The notes beneath the pieces are model-generated. The model searched no databases. It was given only the letters and a program-made list of their open reading frames with translations, and was not told the origin of the DNA. Shown piece by piece: positions 31,974 through 43,200 of a stretch of DNA of 64,000 nt; positions within the stretch are counted from its first letter, which is position 1, and the number at the start of each line of letters is the position of its first letter. This DNA is from Tetrapyrgos nigripes. Lineage: Eukaryota > Basidiomycota > Agaricomycetes > Agaricales > Campanellaceae. The translations under genes and the position numbers were made by a program. Location of the stretch: assembly GCA_013368315.1 (NCBI GenBank), contig JAACJM010000206.1:80506-144505 (forward strand), written 5' to 3'.

Positions 31974-34900
31974 ATGACTAGTCGACAAACTCGATCTCAA
32001 GGATCAGCCCCAGATATCCCACTTCCTACTACCAGTCGCCACTCTAGTGCACACCCCTCTGGTACCCAAACTCCTACTCCGCCCGTATCATCTACTTCAC
32101 AAGCACAACCACTTGATCCTCTCTTCCAAAACCCTCTTCCATTCCCACTTGATCCCATTATGTCTGATGCTGGCGAACATACTAGGACTGATGTCCGGGA
32201 TACTGCCCCTACTTCACCACCATCTCCTCCATCTACCTCTACTTCGTCGGTTGCATTATCTGTGCCCGAGAACACAAACCCCAACTACGTGATGCCGCTC
32301 AGTGACATCAACAAAGCTTTTGATTCCCTGACAGTTCTTACTGGCAGTGAGAATTGGAAAATGTGGTACTTCCGCGTTAATAACGCTATACGGGTGATTC
32401 GTCACCAACACTTTAAAAGTTCCGGGTTACATCCTGGTAATACTGTCAAACTAGCCTGTTTTAACGCTATTACAGGCAAGATTGATGATAAAATCATGAT
32501 CCACTACACCGAAGAGTCGGATGCGATAGAGCTTATCGAGAAGCTCAAGCAACGCTTCGACCCTTCATCCACAGTTCAAGAGTCTAACGAGCTGTGGAAA
32601 CTCTTCAACTTACGTAAACCAGTCTGGGAGTTTGATAAGCTCCTCGACGAAGCTCAGGATCTCTGGGCTTCTATCAAGAAGAGAGACATAGATGTCTCAG
32701 ACCAAGTCTTTTACTCAGCTCTAGTGGGGATTATTCCTCCACACTATCACTTTGTTCGCAGTTCTTACGAAGCAACTGTGGATGCAGCTGCAGCTACTTC
32801 GGATGCCACTACTGCAGCTGAAGGGGAGAAACCCGTATACAGAGCCGTCGACCTCATTGCGCGGCTAAAGAAGGAATTCACTAACTATCGTTTGAGCAAT
32901 GCTCAAACGTATCCTTCGAAGAAGTCCGACAAGAAGTCCAGTAGCACTAGTCAAAGCGGTGCTCAACGATCGGACAAGTCAAAAGGGGAACGCGCTAACG
33001 CTGCAGCACCGTTCCAGAAGCCTTCTGATGTCAAAAAGGATCGGAAGTGCTTCAACTGCAACAAGATGGGTCATACGACCCTGACGTGCCCAGAACCGTG
33101 GACTGAAAAGTCCAAAGAAGCTATGAAGAAGAAAGGGATTACTAAACAATCCAACAAAGGCAAGACCAAGGAGAATGCATCAGTTGCCATCTCCATGCCT
33201 GCGTCTTCTTCTTCTCAAATTGCGACTACGTCAACTTCGCAATCGGACTGGGTACAGTCAATTTCTTTGAGCGACGTTGAGATGGAAGACTCAGAGACTC
33301 CAGTGAGTCATCATATTTCCCTACCTGCTTTTACCGCGATCTCTGACCAAGATCATACGCATATCATTGATTCCGGTGCTACTATACACTGTACACCGTA
33401 TCTTAACTTACTTTTTAACGTTCATACTACGCCTGCCATAACTTTAACTGTTGCCAATTCAGAGCATCTAGATCTTCAATTAGCAGGCGATATGCGGGTA
33501 GAAATTAGGAAGGACAATGGTGAGTCTTCATCAATCACTCTTAAAAATGTATACTATAACTCAAAACTTCCGTTTACTTTAATCAGTATTTCACAAAAAG
33601 CGGACTATACTTTTACTTTTCATGATCATTTATGTATAATACGGAATGACAAGGACAATTTCATTGGCGTTATACACGAGAGCGCCAAACTTTACTCCAT
33701 CACAACTAAAAAATTGAGTGATAACGTTGCTACTTTAAGTTTATATGAACTTCACAAACAAATTGGTCATATGAGTTATACAAATCTAAAAACATTACTA
33801 AAAACAGATAAATCTATTATTACAACCATTATTGATGATTGGACAGAAACTCAATGCGAAGACTGCATCATCAATAATATACACAGACTTTCTGTTCCGA
33901 AACAACGTACTTCAGAATTAGCAGAAAACTTCGGAGACCATTTTCATATTGATATATTTGGTCCATTACAAACTGCCTCTATTGAAGGCTACAAATACTG
34001 GTTAACCATCGTCGACGACTGTACGCGTTGGTTAATATTATCTCCACTTAAAACAAAAGACGAAGCTTATACCCAATGGGTTACATTTACTACTGAACTA
34101 TTTACGCAATATGGTATCAAAGTTAAAATTCTACAATCAGACAACGATGCCGTATTTACTTCGGGTGCATTCAAAAACTACCTGAAAGCACAAGGTACAA
34201 TTGCACGTTATACAGTTCATGACACGCCTCAGCAAAACGGAGTTGCTGAAAACATACATCAACATATCATGAATGGTATTCGTGTTAATCTGCATACTGG
34301 AAAACTACCTAATCGTTTATGGTGGCATGCAGGACTTTATACTATGTACATACTTAATAGATCTCCGAAAACTGCATTAAAAATGCAAACTCCCTATTTT
34401 AAATGTTACGGTGTTAACGCAAACTTAGACAATCTACATAGCTTTGGTACACCTTGCATTGTATATGACGAAGCAAGAACTAGTAAACTAACTCCTAAAG
34501 GAAAACGTGGAGTTTGGTTAGGCTTTGACGATCATTCAAAAGGCCATTATGTCTACTTTGGTACTAAAGTGAATGTAGAACGCAACTTGCAATTCTTAAC
34601 GTCCAAATCGCAAGTTGAAGGGGAGTTACAAAACAAAAATCAAGAACCATTAGAAACTACAGAAGAAAATACAACTGAAACTCCAACTTCTCAGGAACAC
34701 GAACCTGAACCAATGGATGTCGACGAAGACGAAACTAAACAACCTGATGGCCCAAGACAATCAAAAAGGATCCAAGAAGCCAGAGGTTTACTTTACGATG
34801 AAGTTGAACAAAACATTGCTTTCTTCTTAACAGAATTCAATGTTTACTACGCTGATAACGTTGGCGATCCAATTTCATTTAAGGATGTACTCAATCATCC

Positions 34901-36440
34901 ACAACGTGATGCATGGTTTGATTCCATGAAAGCTGAGATAGAATCTCTAGAAAGTCTAGGAACCTGGGAATACGTCAAACCTCCTGCTGATGCGAATATC
35001 ATTGGTTCCAGATTTGTCTACAAAACTAAGTACGAACTTGGTAAACAGACCAAATTGAAATCTAGACTAGTAGCACAAGGCTTTAGTCAACAAGAAGGCA
35101 TTGATTACTATGCAAATGATATCTTTGCCCCTGTAGCACGCATGAGCAGTACACGTTTTATACTTGCTCTTGCAGCTTCATTAGACTATGAAACTACTCA
35201 GATTGATATTAAATCTGCCTATCTTTACGGAAACGTTACTGACGAGGAAACATTATACCTTCGTCCACCTCCGGGTAATTTACTACCTAACTTACCTGAA
35301 GGCTACGTACTTAAACTCAGAAAAACTCTATATGGGCTTAAACAAGCTGGTCGTCGATGGTATGAAAAATTATGCAATATTCTCATAAAGTTACTAGGAC
35401 TTAAGAAGTCTACTTACGATAATGCGGTATTCTACCGATATCATGAGAATAAACTCATTTTAATACTATCTTGTCACGTCGATGACATTACTTTATGTAC
35501 TATCAACAAAGCTACTGCACAAGCTTTTGTTACTGCACTTAGTGGACACGTCCAAGTCACTGACGGTGGAGAAATCCACTGGATTCTCGGTATGGAAATT
35601 CAACGAGATAGGAATAATCATACTATTAAACTCCGTCAGAAACATTACATTGAGAATATTCTCAAACGATACAATTTTGACCAATTACATGCACGCCGTA
35701 CACCTATGCTACCCGGGCAAAATCTTAGCCCTAGACCTGGGAGTGAACCGCAACGGGACACCGCTGCTATTAAACATTATATGTCACTAGTCGGTGGTTT
35801 ACGATATGTCGCTGACTGTACTAGGCCAGACATTGCATATTGTACTGGTCAACTAGCAAGATACCTTAATGATCCAGGTGAAGAGCATTACGCTGCAGCT
35901 AAACAATGCTATCTTTATCTAAAAGGAACTTGCAATTACTGGCTCAACCTAGGGAGCCCTACTATTACTTCTACTTATGGATTTGCCGACTCTGATGGTA
36001 TGTCCACGTATGGCAATAAACCAATCATGGGCTATGCATTCAAATTTGCTGAATCGCTTATTTCTTGGTCAAGTAAGCGAGGCACATTGGTAACTTTATC
36101 AGTTACTGAGGCTGAACTTTGCACACTCGCACATGCCTCACAAGAAGCTATTTATTTGAAAGGTTTTATAGAAGAAATTCTAAATGCCGAACAGGAGCCA
36201 ATACTTATCAACTCAGATAGTGCATCTACTTTGGCAATTATACGTGCTCCTGAAGAACAACATACTCAGAGAACTAAACATTTCAATATCCGTAAAAACT
36301 TCCTTACTGATCGGATACATCAACGATACATACAAGTTAAACATGTATCAACTAATGATCAACTTGCGGATATACTTACGAAAGCTCTCTCCGCTGATAA
36401 GATCAAGCGTTTCTCCCGATTACTAGGGATATCCGCTTGA
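31974..36440 (+). CDS. Copia-type Gag-Pol polyprotein (1488 residues)
   Basis: Order is Gag, protease, integrase, reverse transcriptase, RNase H, which defines Ty1/copia. The N-terminal 90 residues are Ser/Thr/Pro-rich, then a UBN2-type gag spans about 95-300. A CCHC knuckle (CFNCNKMGHTTLTC) is at 359-372, and the protease DSG is at 466-468. The integrase has an HHCC zinc segment before residue 640 and catalytic Asp660, Asp723 and Glu759 (spacing DD35E). The reverse transcriptase active site HVDD is at 1168-1171, a variant of YVDD. RNase H follows with ADSDG and the KHFNIR motif near the end. The frame has no stop or shift, and the purine tract AAGGGGAG overlaps the region just after the stop. 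The product forms cytoplasmic particles in which cDNA is made before integration. Confidence 0.95.
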   Translation: MTSRQTRSQGSAPDIPLPTTSRHSSAHPSGTQTPTPPVSSTSQAQPLDPLFQNPLPFPLDPIMSDAGEHTRTDVRDTAPTSPPSPPSTSTSSVALSVPENTNPNYVMPLSDINKAFDSLTVLTGSENWKMWYFRVNNAIRVIRHQHFKSSGLHPGNTVKLACFNAITGKIDDKIMIHYTEESDAIELIEKLKQRFDPSSTVQESNELWKLFNLRKPVWEFDKLLDEAQDLWASIKKRDIDVSDQVFYSALVGIIPPHYHFVRSSYEATVDAAAATSDATTAAEGEKPVYRAVDLIARLKKEFTNYRLSNAQTYPSKKSDKKSSSTSQSGAQRSDKSKGERANAAAPFQKPSDVKKDRKCFNCNKMGHTTLTCPEPWTEKSKEAMKKKGITKQSNKGKTKENASVAISMPASSSSQIATTSTSQSDWVQSISLSDVEMEDSETPVSHHISLPAFTAISDQDHTHIIDSGATIHCTPYLNLLFNVHTTPAITLTVANSEHLDLQLAGDMRVEIRKDNGESSSITLKNVYYNSKLPFTLISISQKADYTFTFHDHLCIIRNDKDNFIGVIHESAKLYSITTKKLSDNVATLSLYELHKQIGHMSYTNLKTLLKTDKSIITTIIDDWTETQCEDCIINNIHRLSVPKQRTSELAENFGDHFHIDIFGPLQTASIEGYKYWLTIVDDCTRWLILSPLKTKDEAYTQWVTFTTELFTQYGIKVKILQSDNDAVFTSGAFKNYLKAQGTIARYTVHDTPQQNGVAENIHQHIMNGIRVNLHTGKLPNRLWWHAGLYTMYILNRSPKTALKMQTPYFKCYGVNANLDNLHSFGTPCIVYDEARTSKLTPKGKRGVWLGFDDHSKGHYVYFGTKVNVERNLQFLTSKSQVEGELQNKNQEPLETTEENTTETPTSQEHEPEPMDVDEDETKQPDGPRQSKRIQEARGLLYDEVEQNIAFFLTEFNVYYADNVGDPISFKDVLNHPQRDAWFDSMKAEIESLESLGTWEYVKPPADANIIGSRFVYKTKYELGKQTKLKSRLVAQGFSQQEGIDYYANDIFAPVARMSSTRFILALAASLDYETTQIDIKSAYLYGNVTDEETLYLRPPPGNLLPNLPEGYVLKLRKTLYGLKQAGRRWYEKLCNILIKLLGLKKSTYDNAVFYRYHENKLILILSCHVDDITLCTINKATAQAFVTALSGHVQVTDGGEIHWILGMEIQRDRNNHTIKLRQKHYIENILKRYNFDQLHARRTPMLPGQNLSPRPGSEPQRDTAAIKHYMSLVGGLRYVADCTRPDIAYCTGQLARYLNDPGEEHYAAAKQCYLYLKGTCNYWLNLGSPTITSTYGFADSDGMSTYGNKPIMGYAFKFAESLISWSSKRGTLVTLSVTEAELCTLAHASQEAIYLKGFIEEILNAEQEPILINSDSASTLAIIRAPEEQHTQRTKHFNIRKNFLTDRIHQRYIQVKHVSTNDQLADILTKALSADKIKRFSRLLGISA

Positions 36441-36447
36441 AGGGGAG

Positions 36448-36683
36448 TGTTGGAATTTAATGATAACGATCATATTACTAAGCTACTATGCATACGGCAA
36501 TCAATCAGGTACTGTGGACATACGGTCAAATGATCATACGGATATACTTAGACTATTTATATTGTTATACTACTTCGATTAATGATATATACTTGAGAGT
36601 CAAGCGAGATACATTCGCACGCTCTTACCCCCCACTTTGTGACTCTCACTAAGATTATTCGCTAAAATAACCTAAGTCTAATA
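36448..36683 (+). repeat. 3' LTR of copia A, copy 2
   Basis: Same length as the 5' LTR. Differences include ACG/ATG near 36489, GCG/GTG near 36513 and ACG/ACA near 36612, all at CpG sites. Confidence 0.93.
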
Positions 36684-36692
36684 AAAGCTATG

Positions 36693-36744
36693 GCTCTTCT
36701 CAGACTGAGGAAATCTCAATTGAGATTTTGATGCTGAGAAGAGC
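36693..36744. repeat. Hairpin next to the copia A insertion
   Basis: Arms GCTCTTCTCAG (36693-36703) and CTGAGAAGAGC (36734-36744) are perfectly complementary, and a second palindrome AATCTCAATTGAGATT (36712-36727) lies in the loop. It begins five bases after the target-site duplication. Confidence 0.55.
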
Positions 36745-37792
36745 TGGGAGAGAGAGAAAATGCAGTGATTGTAGCCTTAGGAGGCATGATGAAAGCTGAC
36801 AAAGAGATGTTTCATAGGGTAGATTAGAGTGTTCAAAAGAGATAGAAGAGATTGCTGGAAGAGGAGACATTGAGGTATGACAGCATTGTGGTGCTATATG
36901 CAAAACTGTGGTCCAGACATGGTTGTTTGCCTACCACCTAGCTATGTCACTGGAGACAAACAAATGACATAGGTATATACAGGTAAAATTGGAAGGAAGC
37001 ACAGAAATAACTGGGGTGCCAATTAGACATAGCCACACATGGAAACACAGTGTAAAGAACTCGGCCTCATTCTTCAGCCTTGTAATGGATCTACAGCAGT
37101 CCTCAAGCTGCAAGCTCGTCCATATTGGGAGTGATTGACCCTGGGACCCAATGATGTACTTAACCAGTCATCAACATGCCTTCTGGAATCCCAGCATATC
37201 AGTTCTTGGTCCTAGTCCATGTAATATACCCCTCCTCGTCTACTAGTGTATACCTAATCCAAATCAGGCATTCACTCGCAAAAAAATAACCAGAGGAGAA
37301 TTTGAGGGGCATGGAAATGTTTCCAGAGTCATTGGAGTTGGGACTGGAAACTGGAAGAGAAATCTAAGAGATCGGTGGTAGTGGATAGAAATATAGAAGT
37401 ACAAAAGCCGGAAAGCAGAGCAAAACCATGGCAGAAAATAGAAAGACGAAGATTGGGGGGCAGGAAAAGAAGACAAAGGGGGATGGAGACCTTGGGGAAA
37501 CCAGATAAGAAACAGCCAACAAGGCGAAGGAAAGGAAAAGAAGAAATCCAATTGGACAGATACGAAATTTTTAAAAAAACACTAACAGCACTAGTGACGT
37601 GCGGGCCTGGGCTTTTCCCACAAAAATGTAGATTGAGTGTAGTATATGCTATCTATGAAGTATGTACACAAAATTAATATGCATTATGCTAGAATGTCCT
37701 CCCATTATCACCCTCTAACTGCCATATCTTTAAGTAGGTCTTATCCTTCAAGAATTCCTGCCACTGCTCAATGATCTCTAGCTCCTATACTA
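36745..37792. other. No supported gene
   Basis: Spacer between the copia element and the Tc1-like element. A short frame at 37375-37677 is Lys/Arg-rich and without features. Confidence 0.4.
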
Positions 37793-37794
37793 TA

Positions 37795-38004
37795 CAGTGG
37801 GTCAAAAAATTGTCCACATGTTTCGCATTTTTGGAAAGATTGCCAATTTAAGCAATACTGAGTAGAGATATTAAAATGTGGTCAGTGATGGGCAGAAAGC
37901 CCTTGATAAACGCTACAATATTCTGTCTGTTTTGTCTTATTTGGCTTAAAACTCATGGAGATATGACTGATTTAAAATGGTATGTCATTTGGACAATTTT
38001 TTGA
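37795..38004 (+). repeat. Left terminal inverted repeat of the Tc1-like element
   Basis: 210 bp. The outer motif GTCAAAAAATTGTCCA (37801-37816) recurs in inverted form at the inner end (37990-38005), so each terminal repeat is itself bounded by a short inverted pair. Confidence 0.9.
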
Positions 38005-38034
38005 CATGCAAGTGAAAATACAGAAAGTGCTAGC

Positions 38035-39052
38035 TCAGTACTTGGTATGCCCTCCTTTGGCCTTCAACACAGCCTCAATCCTTCTAGGCATGCTCCTGAT
38101 CAATTTCTGACAATCTTCTTCTGTGATTTCATCCCACTTTTCAGCTGCTCTGTCCCATATTTCCCAAACTCCAGAGGGTGCTGTGTCATATCCATTGAGC
38201 TTGTGTTTGAGGGTTGTCCAGAGGTGTTCAATGGGGTTCAGGTCAGGAGATTGAGCAGGCCAGCTCATGCAATGGATGTTGTTGTCTTCAAACCACTTGG
38301 TGGCCAGTTTTGACTTGTGTTTAGGATCATTGTCTTGCTGAAAAATGGCCACCTCTGGATCAACACCCAAAATATCCATGCTCTCCAGAAGGTTGTTCTC
38401 CAAAATGTCCACATACTGCTCTGCATTCATCCTGCCCTCCACCTCTGCCATGTTTCCAACTCCTTCCCACCCCATACATCCCCACACCATGATATTTCCT
38501 CCTCCAAATTTGACTGTTTCCACCACATTTCTCTCTCCCAAGGATTCACCCTTCCTCCCCCACACATACTGCTGTCCATCTGACCCATATCGATTGATTT
38601 TAGTCTCATCTGACCAAATAACCCTTTTTCCAGTCATCCACAGTCCAGTTTCTGTACTTCTGTGCAAAGTTTAAACGAGCCTTCCTGTGAGCTGCAGTGA
38701 GTTTGGGCTTCTTCTTCGTTTTAGATGTGTCCACATCATGCCTGAGAAGGGAATTTCAAATGGTTTGGGTGGAGACAGGTTGGTCAAGGAGGGGATTGAT
38801 GTTTCTGGCCACTTCTGTAGCATTTTCAGCTTTGCCAGTGTTGATTTGTTGGATAGCAGCACGTTCATCAGTGGTAGACAGCTTTCTAGGACGCCCTGCT
38901 TGATGGTTCTCCTTGTCAGGATACATCTCTTTGGCCAGAGAAGCAATCTTTGACTTGGATACCCCAGTTTTAGCAGAGATTTCCCTGGATGAAGCAGAAG
39001 TTTGGAGGAGAGAGAGGATATTGTCTTTCTGGGTGGATGTGATGGGTCTCAT
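38035..39052 (-). pseudogene. Tc1-like transposase, DD34E, with one stop and one frameshift
   Basis: The start is ATG at 39052 (MRPITSTQKDNILSLL), followed by two helix-turn-helix regions (SAKTGVSKSKIASLAKEM and a Gly-Arg-Pro-Arg hook). The catalytic domain has the first Asp in SDETKI, the second in QQDNDPKH and Glu in SPDLNPIEHLW, 34 residues after the second Asp. A TGA at 38756-38758 follows STQTI (one CpG transition from CGA). One extra G in 38622-38624 shifts the frame before VIWSDETK. The stop is at 38035. The enzyme cuts and pastes at TA sites in the nucleus. This copy needs two corrections, so it is inactive as read. Confidence 0.88.
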
Positions 39053-39213
39053 GATTTGATGAGGGCTATAGAACAACTGGATGCCCTTATATATGGTCCA
39101 GCTGGCAGCTATGATATCATTATGATGTAGCCATTGCATCATTGTACAACTCCACTTATGATGTCATCTATGAGACATCACATAGTTACAATACTGATTT
39201 TTGAAGTGGCAAC

Positions 39214-39423
39214 TCAAAAAATTGTCCAAATGACATACCATTTTAAATCAATCATATCTCCATGAGTTTTGAGCCAAATAGGACAAATAAAACAGATTAT
39301 TGTAGCTCTTATCAAGGGCGTTCTGCCCATCACTGACCACATTTCAATATCTCTACTCAGTATTGCTTAAATTGGCAATCTTTCCAAAAATGCGAAACAT
39401 GTGGACAATTTTTTGACCCACTG
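39214..39423 (-). repeat. Right terminal inverted repeat of the Tc1-like element
   Basis: Mirror of the left repeat with about ten mismatches over 210 bp, ending CCCACTG next to the TA duplication. Confidence 0.9.
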
Positions 39424-39474
39424 TATCTTCCTCCTCCATGTACTCATTTTTTGATGTAGCGTGTTCCTGATTCG

Positions 39475-39725
39475 TTCAATTCGCGAGTCACGCGTCACGG
39501 ACCCCTCAAAATTCGCGAAAAAAATCGTCGAGTTCGCGTCACGGAGGCCTAGACGCAACTTCCCCGCCAGAATGAGTCCAAAAACGGCAAATTTTCCTTA
39601 GAAATTCGCGAAAATTCGCGTAAAAAACCGACAGTCATGGCTCACATTCCCGATTTCACAGCAAAAATATTTGCGAGGCCATGTCACTGTCACGGTGCCC
39701 TCGCGAATTGAAAGAAATGGGACAG
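39475..39725. repeat. Cluster of TTCGCG/CGCGAA hexamers
   Basis: At least six copies of TTCGCG or its complement, several as the palindrome TTCGCGAA, fall within about 250 bases (near 39480, 39511, 39533, 39604, 39614 and 39709). Such motif clusters are typical of subterminal regions of DNA transposons that bind transposase. No terminal repeat or transposase is recognisable here. Confidence 0.4.
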
Positions 39726-39959
39726 TAAATCAATTCCCATTTGATGAGGCAGTTGAGGAATTGTAAGGTGTACTCAAGAAACTAGACTATATGATACACC
39801 CTGCTAACAATTTAGACAACCAAGCAACCCTGCTTTGAGAGAAGAATGAAGTCAGTACTTCGCTCTTTGATCCCTGAAGAGAAAGAGAAAATGCACATGT
39901 ACATGTAAAGAAAAATTCTGAGTACTTAACGGCGAGACAGAACCCTTACAGTAAGTACC

Positions 39960-40260
39960 GGCACTTACGGCAATCCATGCATCGGATCATCTGGCTATCT
40001 GTCGGATACCCTCTGCCGGATGCGGATTGGGCCTCGAGCAACCTGCCATCCGAGTGGATTGCATCCGAATCTGACCAAATCCGATCCATTAGGAGCCCTA
40101 CATGTAGTTGAAGAATGACGGCTGTTACAGCTAGTACAGGTCAAAGTGCGCCACACGACTGCCAGGAAGTCCCAAGCCCGGGGCCGGCCCTGCGTCGGGC
40201 TTGGGCTTGGCTCAGGCTTTTCGGGCCTGGTCTGGGTGGGCCTAGCACTAAACAGCACCC
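39960..40260. mobile_element. Possible degraded transposon terminus, CGGAT- and GGGCTTGGGC-rich
   Basis: Repeated CGGAT/ATCCG words (39985-40090) end in AGGAGCCCTA (40091-40100). A G/C-rich stretch of GGGCTTGGGC and GGCCTGG words spans 40170-40250. Word clustering resembles element ends, but there is no partner end or gene. Confidence 0.3.
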
Positions 40261-43200
40261 AGAGTAGCCCTCAGAATATTCGATACTACTGCGCAATACC
40301 TTCTCAATGTCCTCTATTGAGCTGATACACCATGCCTATAGAAGCCCTTACTAAAATGTACTCAAAGGCTATTCTCATTGTGGCCCTGGAAACATCCAAA
40401 GAGGAGAACAGGTCTGCGGTTCGCATGTCTATTTCGCAATCCATCAGATTTGTGTCTTATCGTTTCCAGAGAGAGGAATCAGATGGATACACAGCTTCTT
40501 ACAAAACAAGACGCACAAGTCGAGCTAGCAACAATTATCCGGAGGTGATATTGCTATCTGCGCTTGTGAGGGCATCGTAATCTCATGACATATGAAGTGT
40601 GTTTCTGTGTGGGTTTACAACCACTGAGGAGACACGCGTTGCCAGTGCCAAATCAGCTCTATAGTATACACATCAGGACCACCACCATCACCACATACAT
40701 ACATACATTTGGTCTCATAAAACAGATTTAACGTCGAGGTAATCCAATAATCCAGTAGACCGGAGACCGTAGGGGTGGGCACGGACATACACCTAAAGTA
40801 TGGGGAGACCTAGCCAACAACTCAACGACCCAGAATCACTAATCCAGGCTTGACTTCATAATCTCATTATGAGGTAGGGTTGACTTTGTAACCAGCAATC
40901 GCAATCGTCAGGCAAGAGAAGGTAAAGCCAAAGAGGAAGATGGCGACAAAGACAGACACAACCACAATTGTTGGCAGTAGCAGCAGCGTAGCTGTAAAGT
41001 GGTAAAAGAAGCTGAACTCGGTGAGCCGTGTCTACGAGAGGAGAGGAATGTTGATGAGGGATATCCAAAGGTTTGAAGGCTCAGGAAGTTTATATCGAAA
41101 AAGCTAGGATTGATGCTCCTCAAAAGACAGAAATGGTTGAGTATGTGTATTGGTGTGCTCCTCTATTAAAGCTGGGCTGCGTAGACTTACGACGGTATAC
41201 TAGTAGGTCTGGGTAAAGATCATTGATTTGGTGTTGGAACTCCAGACGCCAACAAAGAAGATGGGTTCTGAAATGAGGACGTGAATGACAACGGAAAAGG
41301 TCAATGTAAATGAGTATTCAAGGATAGTTTCCACCACACCAAACAAGACTCAGACAGGACTTGGACAGTACAGATACGTATGTATCCCAAGGTTTCAGTG
41401 TCCAAGCATCTCTACTGCCTGCATGCCTCTCGCTATTGTCATTGTCATCTTTCTTTCTCTCTCCATCATGACAGCCCAAAAGTTCCCCTCAGGAATGTAT
41501 AATGTCAGGAGCGAAGCAAACTGCTGAAATTTTCAACGCTGACACCGGCTTTTACACGATAATGACCTGGACTGGACCAGGGGTATGTACTGGCTGTTGA
41601 GATGGGAGGTGAATGGAAGGTAGTGCAAGTGGGGATATAGGACGACACAAACAGTGGACTCAGACTCGGACTCGTAGATATGCAGTCATGTGGTCGTACA
41701 GTCATGGACTAAAGACATGGACTGGAAGGAGTAGTCATGGACAAGAAATGGAGAGGTAGAGGTGGGTTTGGGGTTCCGGGATGCGCTGGAGCCTGGCAAC
41801 ACCACCAAACTGACAAAGTTGACGTACATCATAGTTGTCAGCGAAGGTGCTTCAGTTGAGGTGATGCCTTCAGCTCTACGTCTTCTGAACAAAGAACCAC
41901 ACGAAGGACGCCTCTTCGTGACAAGGACTGAGACTCTGACTCCCAGCTTGACAATGTGGGCTCGATGTGTGTGAAGGAAAAGACGAGACTGTTTGGACTC
42001 TGAAGGATGTCAAGAGCGTAATTTGGAACTGATACAGAGAAGCCTGAAAGTGATAAGAGTTGGCGTTGGAGTTTCCACTATATGCGTATGCCAGATTACA
42101 CCAACCACTGCAACGGTGCATGAAGAAACAGCGTTGAAAAAACCATATGAAAAGAGAATAAAGAACAAACACGCCTATCCATCCTTGTTTTCCTGTTCTA
42201 TTACAACGCCTATCTCCTGCTCTACCTGCTTCAAACCATTCTCCAAGTCCTGAGTGCAGCATGTTCTGACTTTGTGAGTCAGAAGTCACTCCTACCGACT
42301 GACTAAGAGCCAATTGGAACACGTACAGCGAAAGTACGCTTTACGCACACGTGACTGCCAAAACCTCTTACCGTCAACGCCTAGAATGCAACGACCAACA
42401 GCCCTAACCACAAGATGTCGAAGCTTAGAACGAGTATTCCATCCAGTCTTTTATGCTCGACTTTAGCCTCCTCTACGGTCATCACAGCTGCAGTCTAAAA
42501 CCGCATATGGACGTCCGCCGTTTGCGAGCTCAAGTCAGGCGGGTACCACGAATTAGTTTGAGATTGGAAATGGCGTGATGATGGAGTCGTTTGGATTTGA
42601 GGTTGAAGTCGGACGATTGAGAGGGGAAGGTGAGTTTGTCTGTGACAATATAGACAAATAACTGAGACAGTGACATCGTTCTAGGTCTGACTGTCCAGAC
42701 TAATACTTAACTGAGACAGTGACTCTCACCGTCTCTCCTCCCTCCAACTACAACTGCACGTCCACGCGTTTTCCTCTTCCCCCTCCCATACACCCAGGAT
42801 CCATCAAGTGCCATCCAACATCCTCATCTTTCCTCTACGAAACCATGTCCCCCCACGTTTCCCCATGCCGGACCCAACACCCCTTTCCATTCACGCTGCC
42901 GCCCCTTATTCCTTTTCCTCCATTACCCTCTCTCTGTCCATTGACGACCGGTATACGTGTCAATGAATGTGGTACATCATCTGCAACTCCCAGACTCACC
43001 AGGCTGTCAGTTTCGGATGCTGGATGACGGATCTGGTGTGCGAGGTGTGGATATCCAGGTTTTTCTTGGGTTAATGGGTCAACATTCGGGACGGGACGAC
43101 TCAGTTCGCAGATGCCATGAGCGGTCCAGTTTTCGACGAGGCGTATGTTCGTCCCAGGGTGGGGTTTCGGTGGGTTGGAGGACAATATGCCAATTACGGA

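Larger units (their letters stand above)
31645..36683 (+). mobile_element. Full-length Ty1/copia LTR retrotransposon (family A, copy 2)
   Basis: LTRs of 236 bp each lie at 31645-31880 and 36448-36683, and the 5-bp duplication AAAGC flanks them at 31640-31644 and 36684-36688. The element has a primer-binding site directly after the 5' LTR, one uninterrupted gag-pol frame and a purine tract just before the 3' LTR. The LTRs differ at about six positions, most of them CpG-to-TpG/CpA changes, so the insertion is fairly young. It looks autonomous by sequence. Confidence 0.96.
37795..39423 (-). mobile_element. Tc1/mariner-type DNA transposon, 1629 bp
   Basis: Terminal inverted repeats of 210 bp (37795-38004 and 39214-39423), about 95% identical, begin CAGTGGGTCAAAAAATTGTC. 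TA dinucleotides flank the element on both sides (37793-37794 and 39424-39425), the usual Tc1/mariner target. Between the repeats lies one broken transposase gene on the minus strand. Long repeats with an inner short copy of the outer motif resemble the IR/DR arrangement known for some Tc1-like elements. Confidence 0.93.

Noticed and set aside
41876..42322. 148-codon minus-strand frame as a membrane protein gene
   Set aside because: Aromatic and Cys-rich patches looked suggestive, but no family motif, splice pattern or signal peptide could be supported.
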